15,719 nt of DNA from Sodalis-like endosymbiont of Proechinophthirus fluctus (GTDB taxonomy: Bacteria; Pseudomonadota; Gammaproteobacteria; Enterobacterales; Enterobacteriaceae). The first letter of the stretch is position 1, and each line of letters starts with the position of its first letter. Below the pieces are notes generated by a model. The model did not search any database, was not told the origin of the DNA, and worked only from the letters and a program-made list of their open reading frames with translations. This document shows positions 8,135 through 15,582 of the stretch, piece after piece. The DNA is taken from the NCBI RefSeq assembly GCF_001602625.1, contig NZ_LECR01000008.1, positions 21,740 to 37,458 on the forward strand. The letters run 5' to 3'. The position numbers were made by a program, and so were the translations under genes.

Positions 8135-8662
8135 TAATCGCTACGACACTGCCGGTAACCCGGCTTGGCCGCCACCGGGAATTTACCTTCCAGCCGACTG
8201 CGGGCAGCCGATGAGTTTAGCACAGTCGCCGCCGTGTAAAAGGAGGTGAGGTACGTCGATAAACACCGTCGCACCCCGTGCCAAGCCACGTCCTAGTAGT
8301 CAAAAATAGAGGTCGTCTTGACGTCGACTCCTATCCTGTCGAATATATCGACATTTACTACTAAAATAAAATAATTACCATATAATAATGGTTAAAAATA
8401 AGTCTTTTACACCAAATTTTACATAAAAATAACCATAAATAAGCAGTTATATCTGAATGATAACTTTTCTTGAGGGTTTTTACAGAAATTAACTCTGTTA
8501 CAAGCTATTTTCCCGTGGTTTTTCCTATCAAGACAGCATAGAGAGGAATAATCTGCTAATGGCTATCGGAAATATCTTTTTTGTCAAAATCCAACCATTG
8601 AAATGCCTTATTTCTCTGTCTAAGATGCCTATCTTTTCGTAGTTGACCAATAAGAAACAATT
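8135..8662. promoter_or_regulatory. yhjD-yhjE spacer and likely yhjE promoter region
   Basis: A 528-bp gap. The first 170 bp are GC-rich without a family I recognise; they may be the decayed end of a longer YhjD C-terminus. From 8340 the sequence is strongly AT-rich. A perfect 17-bp palindrome lies at 8337-8353. A -10-like TATAAT lies at 8381-8386 inside the inverted repeat ACCAT-ATAATA-ATGGT, but with no good -35. Because yhjE is the one intact complete gene, a working promoter probably exists here. Only a weak AAGAAA precedes its ATG. Confidence 0.4.
8337..8353. promoter_or_regulatory. Perfect palindrome, candidate operator upstream of yhjE
   Basis: TGTCGA-ATATA-TCGACA is a perfect 6-5-6 inverted repeat about 310 bp upstream of the yhjE ATG and 28 bp before a TATAAT at 8381-8386. 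Its size suits a dimeric repressor or activator. No named regulator can be assigned from sequence alone. Confidence 0.35.
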
Positions 8663-9985
8663 ATGCAAGCCTCAGCAGCGCCGACTCTGGATTCCGATGC
8701 AGCCGTGCCTCTCGTCAATTCGCGGGGCAAGGTGATTATTGCTTCGTTAATCGGCACCAGCATCGAATTCTTCGATTTCTATATCTACGCGACCGCCGCT
8801 GTCATTGTTTTTCCCCATATCTTTTTCCCGCAAGGGGATGCCACCGCCGCGAGGCTACAATCGTTTGCTACCTTCGCCATCGCGTTTATCGCCCGGCCGA
8901 TTGGCTCGGCGCTCTTCGGCCATTTTGGCGATCGCGCCGGCCGCAAAGTAACTCTGGTGGCCTCACTGCTGACCATGGGTATCTCCACGGTGGTGATCGG
9001 TCTCCTGCCGGGGTATGAAACCATTGGCATACTGGCCCCCCTGCTGCTGGCGCTGGCCCGTTTCGGCCAGGGTCTTGGTCTGGGAGGTGAGTGGGGTGGC
9101 GCGGCGCTGCTGGCGACAGAAAACGCGCCGACGCATAAACGCGCGCTGTATGGCTCCTTCCCGCAGTTGGGAGCCCCCATTGGTTTCTTTTTCGCTAACG
9201 GCATGTTCCTACTACTTTCCTTGCTTATGACCGATGAACAGTTCATGATCTGGGGCTGGCGAGTGCCGTTCCTGTTGTCGGTCGTACTGGTAATGATTGG
9301 GCTTTATGTGCGCGTCTCACTGCACGAAACGCCGGTTTTCGCCAAAATCGCCAAGGCGAAGGCACAGGTGCGCATGCCCATCGGCATCCTGTTGAAACAG
9401 CACCTGAAAGTAACCATTATCGCCACGTTTATCATGGTAGCCACCTACACTTTATTCTATATTATGACGGTGTTTTCCATGACCTATGGAACGACTCCGC
9501 TGCCACGCGGTCTAGGTTTCTCGCGCAACTATTTTCTATTGATGCTAATGATTGGCGTCATCGGTTTCGGCCTGACGATACCAGTCGCCGGTCAACTGGC
9601 GGATAAGTTCGGCCGCCGGCACACCATGATAACTATTACAGTTTTGATTATGGCCTTTTCACTGGTGTTCCCGTCACTCTTGGGTTCCGGCAATATCTGG
9701 GTGGTCATAGCGTTTTTATTGATAGGATTTATGGTGATGGGTCTCACGTTCGGCCCCATGGGCGCGCTATTGCCGGAGTTGTTTTCCACCGAAGTTCGCT
9801 ATACCGGCGCCTCTTTTTCCTATAATTTGGCCTCAATTATCGGCGCATCGATTGCCCCGTACATTGCCTCCTGGCTCACCGCCAATTATGGGTTATTCTA
9901 CGTTGGCATTTACCTGGCAGTGATGGCCTGCCTGACATTACTGGCGCTGCTAGCGGCGCATGAAACACGGCACCGAGCGCTGTAA
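8663..9985 (+). CDS. yhjE: MHS-family MFS transporter YhjE
   Basis: Inner-membrane transporter of the major facilitator superfamily, metabolite:H+ symporter (MHS) family, related to ShiA and ProP. The YhjE substrate is not established. The 440-codon frame is complete and matches E. coli YhjE end to end. The start MQASAAPTLD parallels MQAT in E. coli. Landmarks are IEFFDFYIYATAAVIVFPHI (residues 34-53), the loop 2-3 signature GHFGDRAGRK (86-95), RFGQGLGLGGEWGGAALLAT (133-152), the second-half signature GQLADKFGRR (310-319) and PELFSTEVRYTG (371-382). All twelve hydrophobic segments appear present. It is the only complete gene without a lesion in the window, although flanked by dead yhjD and cdh/yhjG. 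That suggests it is still selected, or simply has not yet been hit. The ribosome binding site is poor (AAGAAA about 8 bases before the ATG), so translation may be weak. Confidence 0.96.
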   Translation: MQASAAPTLDSDAAVPLVNSRGKVIIASLIGTSIEFFDFYIYATAAVIVFPHIFFPQGDATAARLQSFATFAIAFIARPIGSALFGHFGDRAGRKVTLVASLLTMGISTVVIGLLPGYETIGILAPLLLALARFGQGLGLGGEWGGAALLATENAPTHKRALYGSFPQLGAPIGFFFANGMFLLLSLLMTDEQFMIWGWRVPFLLSVVLVMIGLYVRVSLHETPVFAKIAKAKAQVRMPIGILLKQHLKVTIIATFIMVATYTLFYIMTVFSMTYGTTPLPRGLGFSRNYFLLMLMIGVIGFGLTIPVAGQLADKFGRRHTMITITVLIMAFSLVFPSLLGSGNIWVVIAFLLIGFMVMGLTFGPMGALLPELFSTEVRYTGASFSYNLASIIGASIAPYIASWLTANYGLFYVGIYLAVMACLTLLALLAAHETRHRAL

Positions 9986-9991
9986 ATTGCA

Positions 9992-10015
9992 CGGCTAAGC
10001 GGCCCATTTTAGCCG
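9992..10015 (+). terminator. Hairpin just after yhjE
   Basis: CGGCTAA (9992-9998) pairs exactly with TTAGCCG (10009-10015) across a 10-base loop, starting 7 bp after the yhjE stop. No T-run follows, so it is at best a weak terminator. Confidence 0.35.
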
Positions 10016-10100
10016 GTAAAATAACGGTAATGGCGGGCTGTCATCCAAGCGGGTGCGGCCGGTTTTTAATGCGGCGTAGAGAACACCAAGAGAGTGACCC

Positions 10101-10440
10101 ATGACGTGGTAACAGGTCAAGTACGTGTTGAAGATGGTAATTATTATTGCGGCGCTCAGCGCCTGGCAATATTACAATACCTCCTCACCGAAGCATCCCG
10201 ACGCGCTGTGGCGGATCGTGAGCGAATAATGCGTGCCGCACCAATTACATTGGTCGTACAATGAAGTGAATACCGCCGGTTATGTGGTGTTTAATAAGGA
10301 TTTGGTAGGGCTGCTGCAGTTATTACTGATGTCTACCAAAAAATCAGTGGTATCGAAAGCCAGCGCTTGTTGTTCACCTTGACGCCCAATTTATTTTATC
10401 TTGCCTCGCAGGCCAGACATTTTTATTCGAAAGGCGTGCC
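10101..10440 (+). pseudogene. cdh: CDP-diacylglycerol pyrophosphatase, 5' half only
   Basis: Cdh is a membrane-anchored hydrolase that splits CDP-diacylglycerol into phosphatidate and CMP (about 250 residues in E. coli). ATG at 10101 is followed by TAA at codon 4 (10110-10112). The same frame then gives a hydrophobic anchor (VIIIAALSAWQYYNT) and DALWRIVSE, a TAA at 10227-10229 where the family has glutamate, CVPHQ, and NTAGYVVFNKD. After a frameshift come FTLTPNFFYLAS and QARHFYSKG. Similarity ends near 10440, well before the catalytic histidine-triad-like segment, and is replaced at once by yhjG sequence on the opposite strand. The gene is both truncated and point-mutated. cdh is not beside yhjE in E. 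coli, so gene order differs here. Confidence 0.85.
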
Positions 10441-10454
10441 CAGGCGATCGGCGA

Positions 10455-10856
10455 CCGTTTCAACGATGCGTCCGGGCTGATCAGCGTAATACGCGGCACA
10501 GTGCAGTAGCGCTAAAAGGGCGATGCTGGCTTCAATACTTTTCAGCCGGGCGGTGTATTCGCCCGTTAAATCCTGCGGGTTGCCTAACGAGATATCTTCC
10601 ATGGGTATGGTATGCAGCCACGGCACCCAGCCGCGCTCTTCACGGTGCCGGGACCGGACCACTGCACGCCCAAGTCGCCATTAATCGCAAAGGGACTCTG
10701 AAGTTCGGTGAAGACTTTTTTATTAATGGTCTTGTTTGAGGCGGGTTCCAGTCAAAGGTGGCGATAAACAAAGGTGGCGATAAAAATCAAGATCGCTACA
10801 ATAAGCAGCAGCAGAAACAGCACAATCCTGCTTACCACTTTCTTAGTCCGCGTCAT
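10455..10856 (-). pseudogene. yhjG: AsmA-family protein YhjG, N-terminal remnant
   Basis: YhjG is a large (about 690-residue) AsmA-like protein anchored in the inner membrane, of a family linked to envelope lipid homeostasis. The minus-strand ATG at 10856-10854 begins MTRTKKVV, followed by a hydrophobic anchor (IVLFLLLLIVAILIFIATF). The frame is then broken by a 16-bp tandem duplication at 10753-10784. Further pieces in shifting frames are FTELQSPFAINGDLGVQW, GWVPWLHTIPMEDISLGNP, KSIEASIALLALL and VPRITLISPDASLKR, all in family order. Similarity ends near 10455, so over 80% of the gene, including its C-terminal AsmA domain, is deleted at the junction with cdh. Strand and position relative to yhjE and kdgK match E. 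coli. Confidence 0.88.
10753..10784. repeat. Perfect 16-bp tandem duplication inside yhjG
   Basis: CAAAGGTGGCGATAAA occurs twice in direct succession (10753-10768 and 10769-10784). On the coding strand this turns IFIATFDW into IFIATFVYRHL followed by a stop. With one copy removed the reading is IFIATFDW, matching E. coli YhjG, so the duplication is a recent inactivating or secondary lesion. Confidence 0.9.
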
Positions 10857-11323
10857 TGTCGATATACTCGTTGAGCTTCCTCGATGCATTAACATAGTTG
10901 AGGATTATACTCCTGCCAGATTCAGTAGTAGGAACGGAACGGTATTGCGCTCAAAAAACCAGAGTGCCGCCAGTTGGTTACACAGGATCGGCAACGGTGT
11001 GGGACTGAAGACTGTCCACGGCGCCGCTGAGGCTGAAGATGCGCTCGCGCGCTATTCGCGATTAATTAAACGGGCTCCGCCGAGGATTTATACGCGCGGC
11101 AGAAAACGCAACGGCGCCGGCGGGAATATCGTGTTCATTTTGCGATTGTGCCAGACGCCAGCGCACCCGCTTGGTTGGCAATCGTCGGGAAAATGGCCGC
11201 AATGACGATCCAGGTCATAATAAAATAAAACAACGTTTCAACAGCTATTAACTGTGCCGACCATTCTGTTGAAACTAGGTGCCTATGCTATCATTCTCTT
11301 TTTCTGTGATGGGCAACCCAGCA
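10857..11323. other. yhjG-kdgK spacer with unassigned coding-like fragments
   Basis: On the minus strand a few protein-like pieces appear in different frames: MTWIVIAAIFPTIANQAGAL around 11205-11150 and AALWFFERNTVPFLLLNLAG around 10970-10905. I cannot tie them to a family, and stops separate them. A 143-codon plus-strand frame at 10774-11205 overlaps the start of yhjG antisense and shows no family signature. In E. coli the pdeH (yhjH) gene lies between yhjG and kdgK; I do not recognise it here. Confidence 0.35.
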
Positions 11324-12267
11324 ATGACAACCAAAAAAATATCGCTGCATCAGGCGAATGTATGATCGAATTGGCGCAAAAGGGCAGCGACATTAAGCGC
11401 GGATTCGGCGGCGATACGTTGAATACCTCGGTGTATCTCTCGCTCCTGGGGCTTCTGCGGCCCGGCTCAAAGTGCATTACGTTACCGAGCTGGACACTGA
11501 TAGCTTCAGTGACGACATGCTACAGTCTTGGCAATAGGAAGGGGTAGATGCCTCGCTCATCCAGCTCTTGAAAAATCGGCTGCCCGGCCTGTGTTACATT
11601 GAGACCGATGCTCGCGGCTAGCGTACCTTCTACTAGCGCAAAAAGGCGGCCGCCCGTTATTGACTGGAAAGCGCATCGTCGGACCATATTTGCCAAACGA
11701 TGGCGGGCTTTGATTATCACTATTCATGCGATATTAGTATCGCTATCCTACCGCCGCAGAGCTGCGAGCGACTGCTGGCTTTGCTGCGGACCTGTTGCGC
11801 CAACGGCGGCAAAATCATTTTTGACAATAATTACCGCTCGCGCCTGTGACAGAGCTAGGGAAAGACGCAGGTGGCCTATTGCGATACTCTCGCCTGTACC
11901 GACATTGCCCTCCCTTACCCTTGAAGGCGAGGGTGTGCTATGGGGAAAACAACTTGGAGGACATGGTACTGAATCGCACCCGCTTGCTTGCGCTAGGTGT
12001 CAGTAAAATTGCTTTCAAATGAGGCGCCGATGCCTGCCTGGTGTCGGAAGTCAATGTGGAGTTACAGGAAGCACCCGTGGTGAAATTGCCGAATGAGAAT
12101 ATGGTCAACACCGCTGCCGATGGCGACTCTTTCAGCCCCGGCTATCTGGTGGTCCGCCTGACTGGCAGCGGTACAGCCGAGAGCAGCATCGTCGTACCGC
12201 TAGCACGGTTATCCAGTACTGCGGCACCATTATACCACGCGACGCGATGTCGGCCCGCCGGGGTTAA
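11324..12267 (+). pseudogene. kdgK: 2-keto-3-deoxygluconate kinase, degraded
   Basis: KdgK is a PfkB-family sugar kinase that phosphorylates 2-keto-3-deoxygluconate in pectin/hexuronate breakdown, feeding the Entner-Doudoroff aldolase. ATG at 11324 gives MTTKKI, then a frameshift leads into GECMIELAQKGSDIKRGFGG and DTLNTSVYLSLLG. Further pieces follow in changing frames: VHYVTELDTDSFSDDMLQSW, NRLPGLCYIETDA, GKIIFDNNYRSRL and ACTDIA. The C-terminal PfkB signature reads NTAADGDSFSPGYLVVRLTG: the catalytic GDSF remains, but one alanine of the preceding AAGD loop has become Asp. The end reads VIQYCGTIIPRDAMSA with TAA at 12265-12267. Full length (about 310 codons) with many indels and stops. It converges on yhjJ, as in E. 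coli. Confidence 0.93.
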
Positions 12268-13508
12268 CGGTGCACGGATACCTTAGGGAGCCGAATAATG
12301 GTCCACGATAGGGCTTCATCGCAGGCTCTGGGGCGTGTTATAGTTGGCAGGAAAGGAAAGTAAGGCGCGACGAGATGACCTACCGACCGCGCCGTGACAT
12401 ACCGGTTGATTGTTCCTTCTGCGTCAGGAAGCCGAAGGAATTATCGGTCGCTTCCAGCTTACTCTCGTCTATCAATCGCCGTCAGCGCGCCGGATCTCAT
12501 AATATGCTCGTAGATTTTCTACAGCACCTCCATATTCACCCACGGCTCGCCGTTCGGCTGCATCAGCACCAGCGTGGCGTTTTACGAAAGCTGAGCACAT
12601 AATTCCTGATTAAGCATTTGCAGCGATAGCCTACGAGAAACGCACTGCGCAGTTTCTGATGCTATTCCGGCGCGATATCCATCACCTCGTTCTGCTGTAG
12701 GCACAGATGCTTGCTCATCAAAACATCAAGTGCTGGTGGGGTCGTAATTGGCGAACAAGGTACTCAGCTCAGCAGTTTCACGCGCCATCAGAGTGTCAAA
12801 CTCCGATTAGTTTAGGTCATTGTTGCGCACGTTGGCCAGCTCATAGGCGACGAAGGGGTCATCGACGGCGTCAAATTTTCAGCCTGTATATCAATATGAA
12901 TCGCGTACTGCGTGCGCAGATAGTTCATTTGCAGTCAACCGCGCAGATTTTTATGTCTCTCGCCTTTAGCGCCTGCTGCAAGATGTATATACAGCACTTC
13001 GCGGGCTCTAAGTCCCTATACCAATAACGATTCAATGATTATGAGTCGCGGATAGGCTCCACGGATTTGTCCCAAACGAGTTTAAAACTGTCGTAATCGC
13101 ATTTGTCGCTGAATAGACTAACGGTCTGATGCGGCAGCGGCGACATTGTCGGCACGGTAGCCCTAGCGCATCGCGTTTGCCCTGCGGCGTAGAGAAGGTT
13201 TTGACAATCTACTCGTTGAGGGCGCTCCCGTCCCATCCACGTTACCTACCACATACAGCGTAATAGCGTCAGGGTGTATAAGCGTTGATAAAAATGTTGC
13301 TCGACATCCACCGGCGATTTCGCCGGCGTTATCCGGCCCATGCGCCAGCAGTTGCTGCCCTTTCAGGTAGTAATGCCACCTGCTATTGCTCATTTTTCCG
13401 GCACCGTGGCCACTGGATCCGCGACCACCAGCGCCGCCTGCTACACCGCCGATAGGGTGATAGACAGATGACCGATGATATTCACCATCCATTTAAGCGC
13501 TTCTTGAA

Positions 13509-13552
13509 ATAAGAAATCCGACCGACCGTTATAACAAATCCTACCGACCGTT
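13509..13552. repeat. 22-bp imperfect tandem duplication inside yhjJ
   Basis: Two adjacent 22-bp units (13509-13530 and 13531-13552) share 20 of 22 positions; each starts ATAA and ends with CCGACCGTT or ACCGACCGTT. On the coding strand a single unit reads through PNGRSDFLFQEAL, matching the family. Confidence 0.85.
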
Positions 13553-13574
13553 CGGCAAACTGAGGCTGTACAAT

Positions 13575-13620
13575 CTCCTATCATAGGAACCTAGGAGCTC
13601 CTATGATAGGAACCTAGGAG
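13575..13620. repeat. 23-bp tandem duplication with hairpin potential inside yhjJ
   Basis: Two adjacent 23-bp units (13575-13597 and 13598-13620) differ at one base: CTCCTATCATAGG versus CTCCTATGATAGG, each followed by AACCTAGGAG. The one difference makes CCTATCATAGG and CCTATGATAGG reverse complements of each other, so the pair also forms an 11-bp stem with a short loop. With one unit removed, the coding strand reads LGSYHRRLYSLSLPN, in line with E. coli YhjJ. Together with the neighbouring 22-bp duplication the added length is 45 bp, so the overall frame is kept but the middle is scrambled and contains stops. Confidence 0.9.
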
Positions 13621-13971
13621 ACGCGCGTCAGGGGCTGCGGCTGTTGTTCATTTGCGCCCTGCTGTCATAAGGAAGTTATCTGCGCGGTGGTGAAGTTTTC
13701 GCCGTGCGTCAGCGCTAGGCAGGCGATAAGACGCAAAAAACCAATCTGCTGGACGTTTTCCGCCAATGAACCGGTTGTATTGACCATCAGCTACAATTCA
13801 ATACGGTCGTTGGGTCTTTGCGGCGTATTAGGGGACCTGCCAGGCGAAGCCATCGCCGAGTTTTCTCTGCTGCCAGGCGGCATCGGGTTTTAATACTTCG
13901 GCCCGTACTCATCCTTCTGACGTCACCAGTAATACACCACATATGAAAAGACGAATTCCGGTGCCCTGTAT

Positions 13972-14195
13972 GTGAACCCCTACTCAATCAATATCAATGA
14001 AAAACGTAAATCTCACTTTAACGGTTGACTTGTACTTTGCATCGTTTTTACTTTTCCGCCGAATTCAGATGTCACCCTGTAGCAGAAAATATTACCTTCG
14101 GTGGAAGCAGAAGGGCAAAAATGGACGTCAGCTGACCTGGCGTAAGCGACAGGTAATCAGGAGAACGGTAGATTGAGGAAGTGTTGTTCAAAAGC
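13972..14195. other. Spacer between yhjJ and the EAL remnant
   Basis: A 224-bp spacer upstream of yhjJ on the minus strand. TTGACTTGTACTTTGCATCG at 14024-14043 contains a TTGACT, but no partner -10 box is convincing in either direction. No coding remnant recognised. In E. coli dctA follows yhjJ; I see no dctA sequence here. Confidence 0.3.
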
Positions 14196-14568
14196 CTACT
14201 GCGTTAATGGTTCGGCGAAAAGATAACCCTGGCCGCGATGAATGTGGTGCCCTAGCAGACAGTTACACTGAGCGGTGTTTTCCACCCCTTCAGCGATAAC
14301 CGGCGGGCGGAACAGGCGGTTTATCAGTGCCGGTACCAGGCATTCGGGCAGAAAATCGCCGTGCAAAACTTGCACGTCATTAGGCAGCACCACATCCGCG
14401 CGGCTCAATGCCGCTGCGTTTAAGGGTGACCAGAATCTGTTTCCCTGAGAAATATCGACATTGAGCACCGCTCTGTACAGTGACTGACGAACTGACAAGG
14501 CAATTATTTTGTAATTCCTGGGTGTAATCTTCACGGCGCTGCGAAACAAAATGGAAAAGCTGGATCAT
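14196..14568 (-). pseudogene. EAL-domain c-di-GMP phosphodiesterase, internally deleted
   Basis: EAL proteins hydrolyse cyclic di-GMP and control motility and biofilm choices. The C-terminal signature is clear: VIAEGVENTAQCNCLLGHHI then GQGYLFAEPLTQ and TAG at 14198-14196. Before it, FSGKQILVTLKRSGIEPRG (another frame) and VVLPNDVQVL resemble the EAL-domain start, where the family has LxRW.HP.RG and PxxFIP. The two ends lie only about 50 residues apart, so the catalytic core (the DDFG and K/E metal-binding positions) has been deleted. Minus-strand pieces upstream, to about 14790 (RIIDAAGR, IVLHYPDGVFG, EMEISLRIRRSLT), could be the decayed periplasmic domain of the same protein, possibly of the CSS-motif type; this is uncertain. 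It is not an obvious match to E. coli PdeH. Confidence 0.75.
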
Positions 14569-15058
14569 GATGAATAGGCAAATAGCTATGTAAAGCTAGA
14601 TACTTTTACCATTTATTTGATCGTTAAGGAACGTCTGATCCGCAAACTTATCTCCATTTCTTGCTGACGGGGAGGCAAACGTGGGCGCCCGCCCTCGCTG
14701 GCTACTTACCCGAAAACGCCATCTGGGTAATGCAGCACGATCTATCGTCCGGCCGCATCGATTATCCTGCGTACTAATATAACCGATTTAGCAGCGCATT
14801 TTATGCCTAAAAACAGGCGATTCAAGCAAATCTTATGTAATAACGACACCATAATGAAATGGCTTTTACATTATGCCTACTTTGGTTTTCGCCGAAATGA
14901 TCGATTTTTATAAAGTAATCGTTAAAAATATTGCGATAACTTTACCTATATGCCTGGGTAATAACTTCTCTATAAAGAGTTTTTCCGGTCGTAGAAAATA
15001 GGCCCTTTTTTCAAAATGGCGAGTGTTTTGACTATTATTAAATGATCGGGAAAAATAT

Positions 15059-15089
15059 TGCCTTTTAATAAAATTTTATTTAAAAGGCA
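15059..15089. repeat. 31-bp near-perfect AT-rich inverted repeat
   Basis: TGCCTTTTAA at 15059-15068 and TTAAAAGGCA at 15080-15089 are exact complements. The 11 bases between them contain the palindrome TAAAATTTTA. It could be a bidirectional terminator or a regulator site; no gene is close enough to decide. Confidence 0.5.
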
Positions 15090-15562
15090 GCAGCAAACAG
15101 CATTTATTACAGGATTCATCAGAGAAAATTATCCTGCATTTACAATAACATGATATATTTTTAAATTCGAGATAGCAGCATGCTAGGTTGTTAGCGTCTC
15201 GAAGGTGTAATGACAACTTATCGATATAATATCAGCGCGTTCGATGATTAAGATCGGTAAATAAATGAGACTTGTATTAATCCTATCTTATAGATTTCGT
15301 CATTTTTCATACATGCTCATATTATTTTTCCTTATTGAGTATTTTCACTTTCCTCTAACGTCAACATACCGTTACGGTTCTGCCACACGTTATTCCTAAA
15401 TTGAGGAATAAATAATTATGATGACATTAAACGATTCATATAAAATATGAACATGAAAAATATTAATTATAAAGAAATCTTTGAGAGTAATTCTAGTATT
15501 TCCACTTCCAACTGGATAATTATCAAGTAGATCGTTAATGCTGATAAGCTATTCCATCCCTT

Positions 15563-15582
15563 GGGGAAAGAATATTTTCCCC
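15563..15582. terminator. GGGGAAA/TTTTCCCC hairpin
   Basis: GGGGAAA (15563-15569) pairs with TTTCCCC (15576-15582) around a short AT loop. It lies downstream of the two tiny AT-rich plus-strand frames. No T-tract follows. Confidence 0.35.

Larger units (their letters stand above)
12459..13971 (-). pseudogene. yhjJ: M16-like zinc-protease homologue YhjJ, degraded
   Basis: YhjJ is a secreted or periplasmic protein of the M16 (insulinase-like) family that lacks clear protease evidence; about 500 residues in E. coli. The E. coli start MQGT corresponds here to ATA-CAG-GGC-ACC at 13971-13960, so the start codon itself has been lost (ATG to ATA), with AGGGG still in front. Then come RLFICGVLLVTSEG (signal peptide, followed by a TGA), LKPDAAWQQRKLGDGFAWQV, NTTGSLAEN, LGSYHRRLYSLSLPNGRSDF (once the two tandem duplications are removed), ALKWMVNIIGHL, SRWHYYLKGQQLLAHGPDN, HPDAITLYVVGNVD, KLVWDKSVEPIRDS and, near the end, MQPNGEPWVNMEVL and KIYEHIMRSGALTA, with a stop at 12461-12459. 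The exact 3' end is uncertain. Many stops and frameshifts are present but no large deletion. Confidence 0.9.

Noticed and set aside
8238..8249. AAAAGGAGGTGA, an extended match to the ribosome binding consensus
   Set aside because: No start codon lies 5-12 bases downstream and the following frame stops at once, so it is probably chance.
8785..9246. A 153-codon minus-strand frame
   Set aside because: Antisense to intact yhjE, with low-complexity Pro/Ser/Ala-rich content typical of shadow frames.
10774..11205. A 143-codon plus-strand frame
   Set aside because: Starts antisense to the YhjG N-terminus, has no recognisable domain and is basic and irregular in composition.
13509..13620. Clustered repeats that might suggest a CRISPR array
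   Set aside because: Only two copies of each unit, directly abutting with no spacers, and located inside yhjJ; they are tandem duplications.
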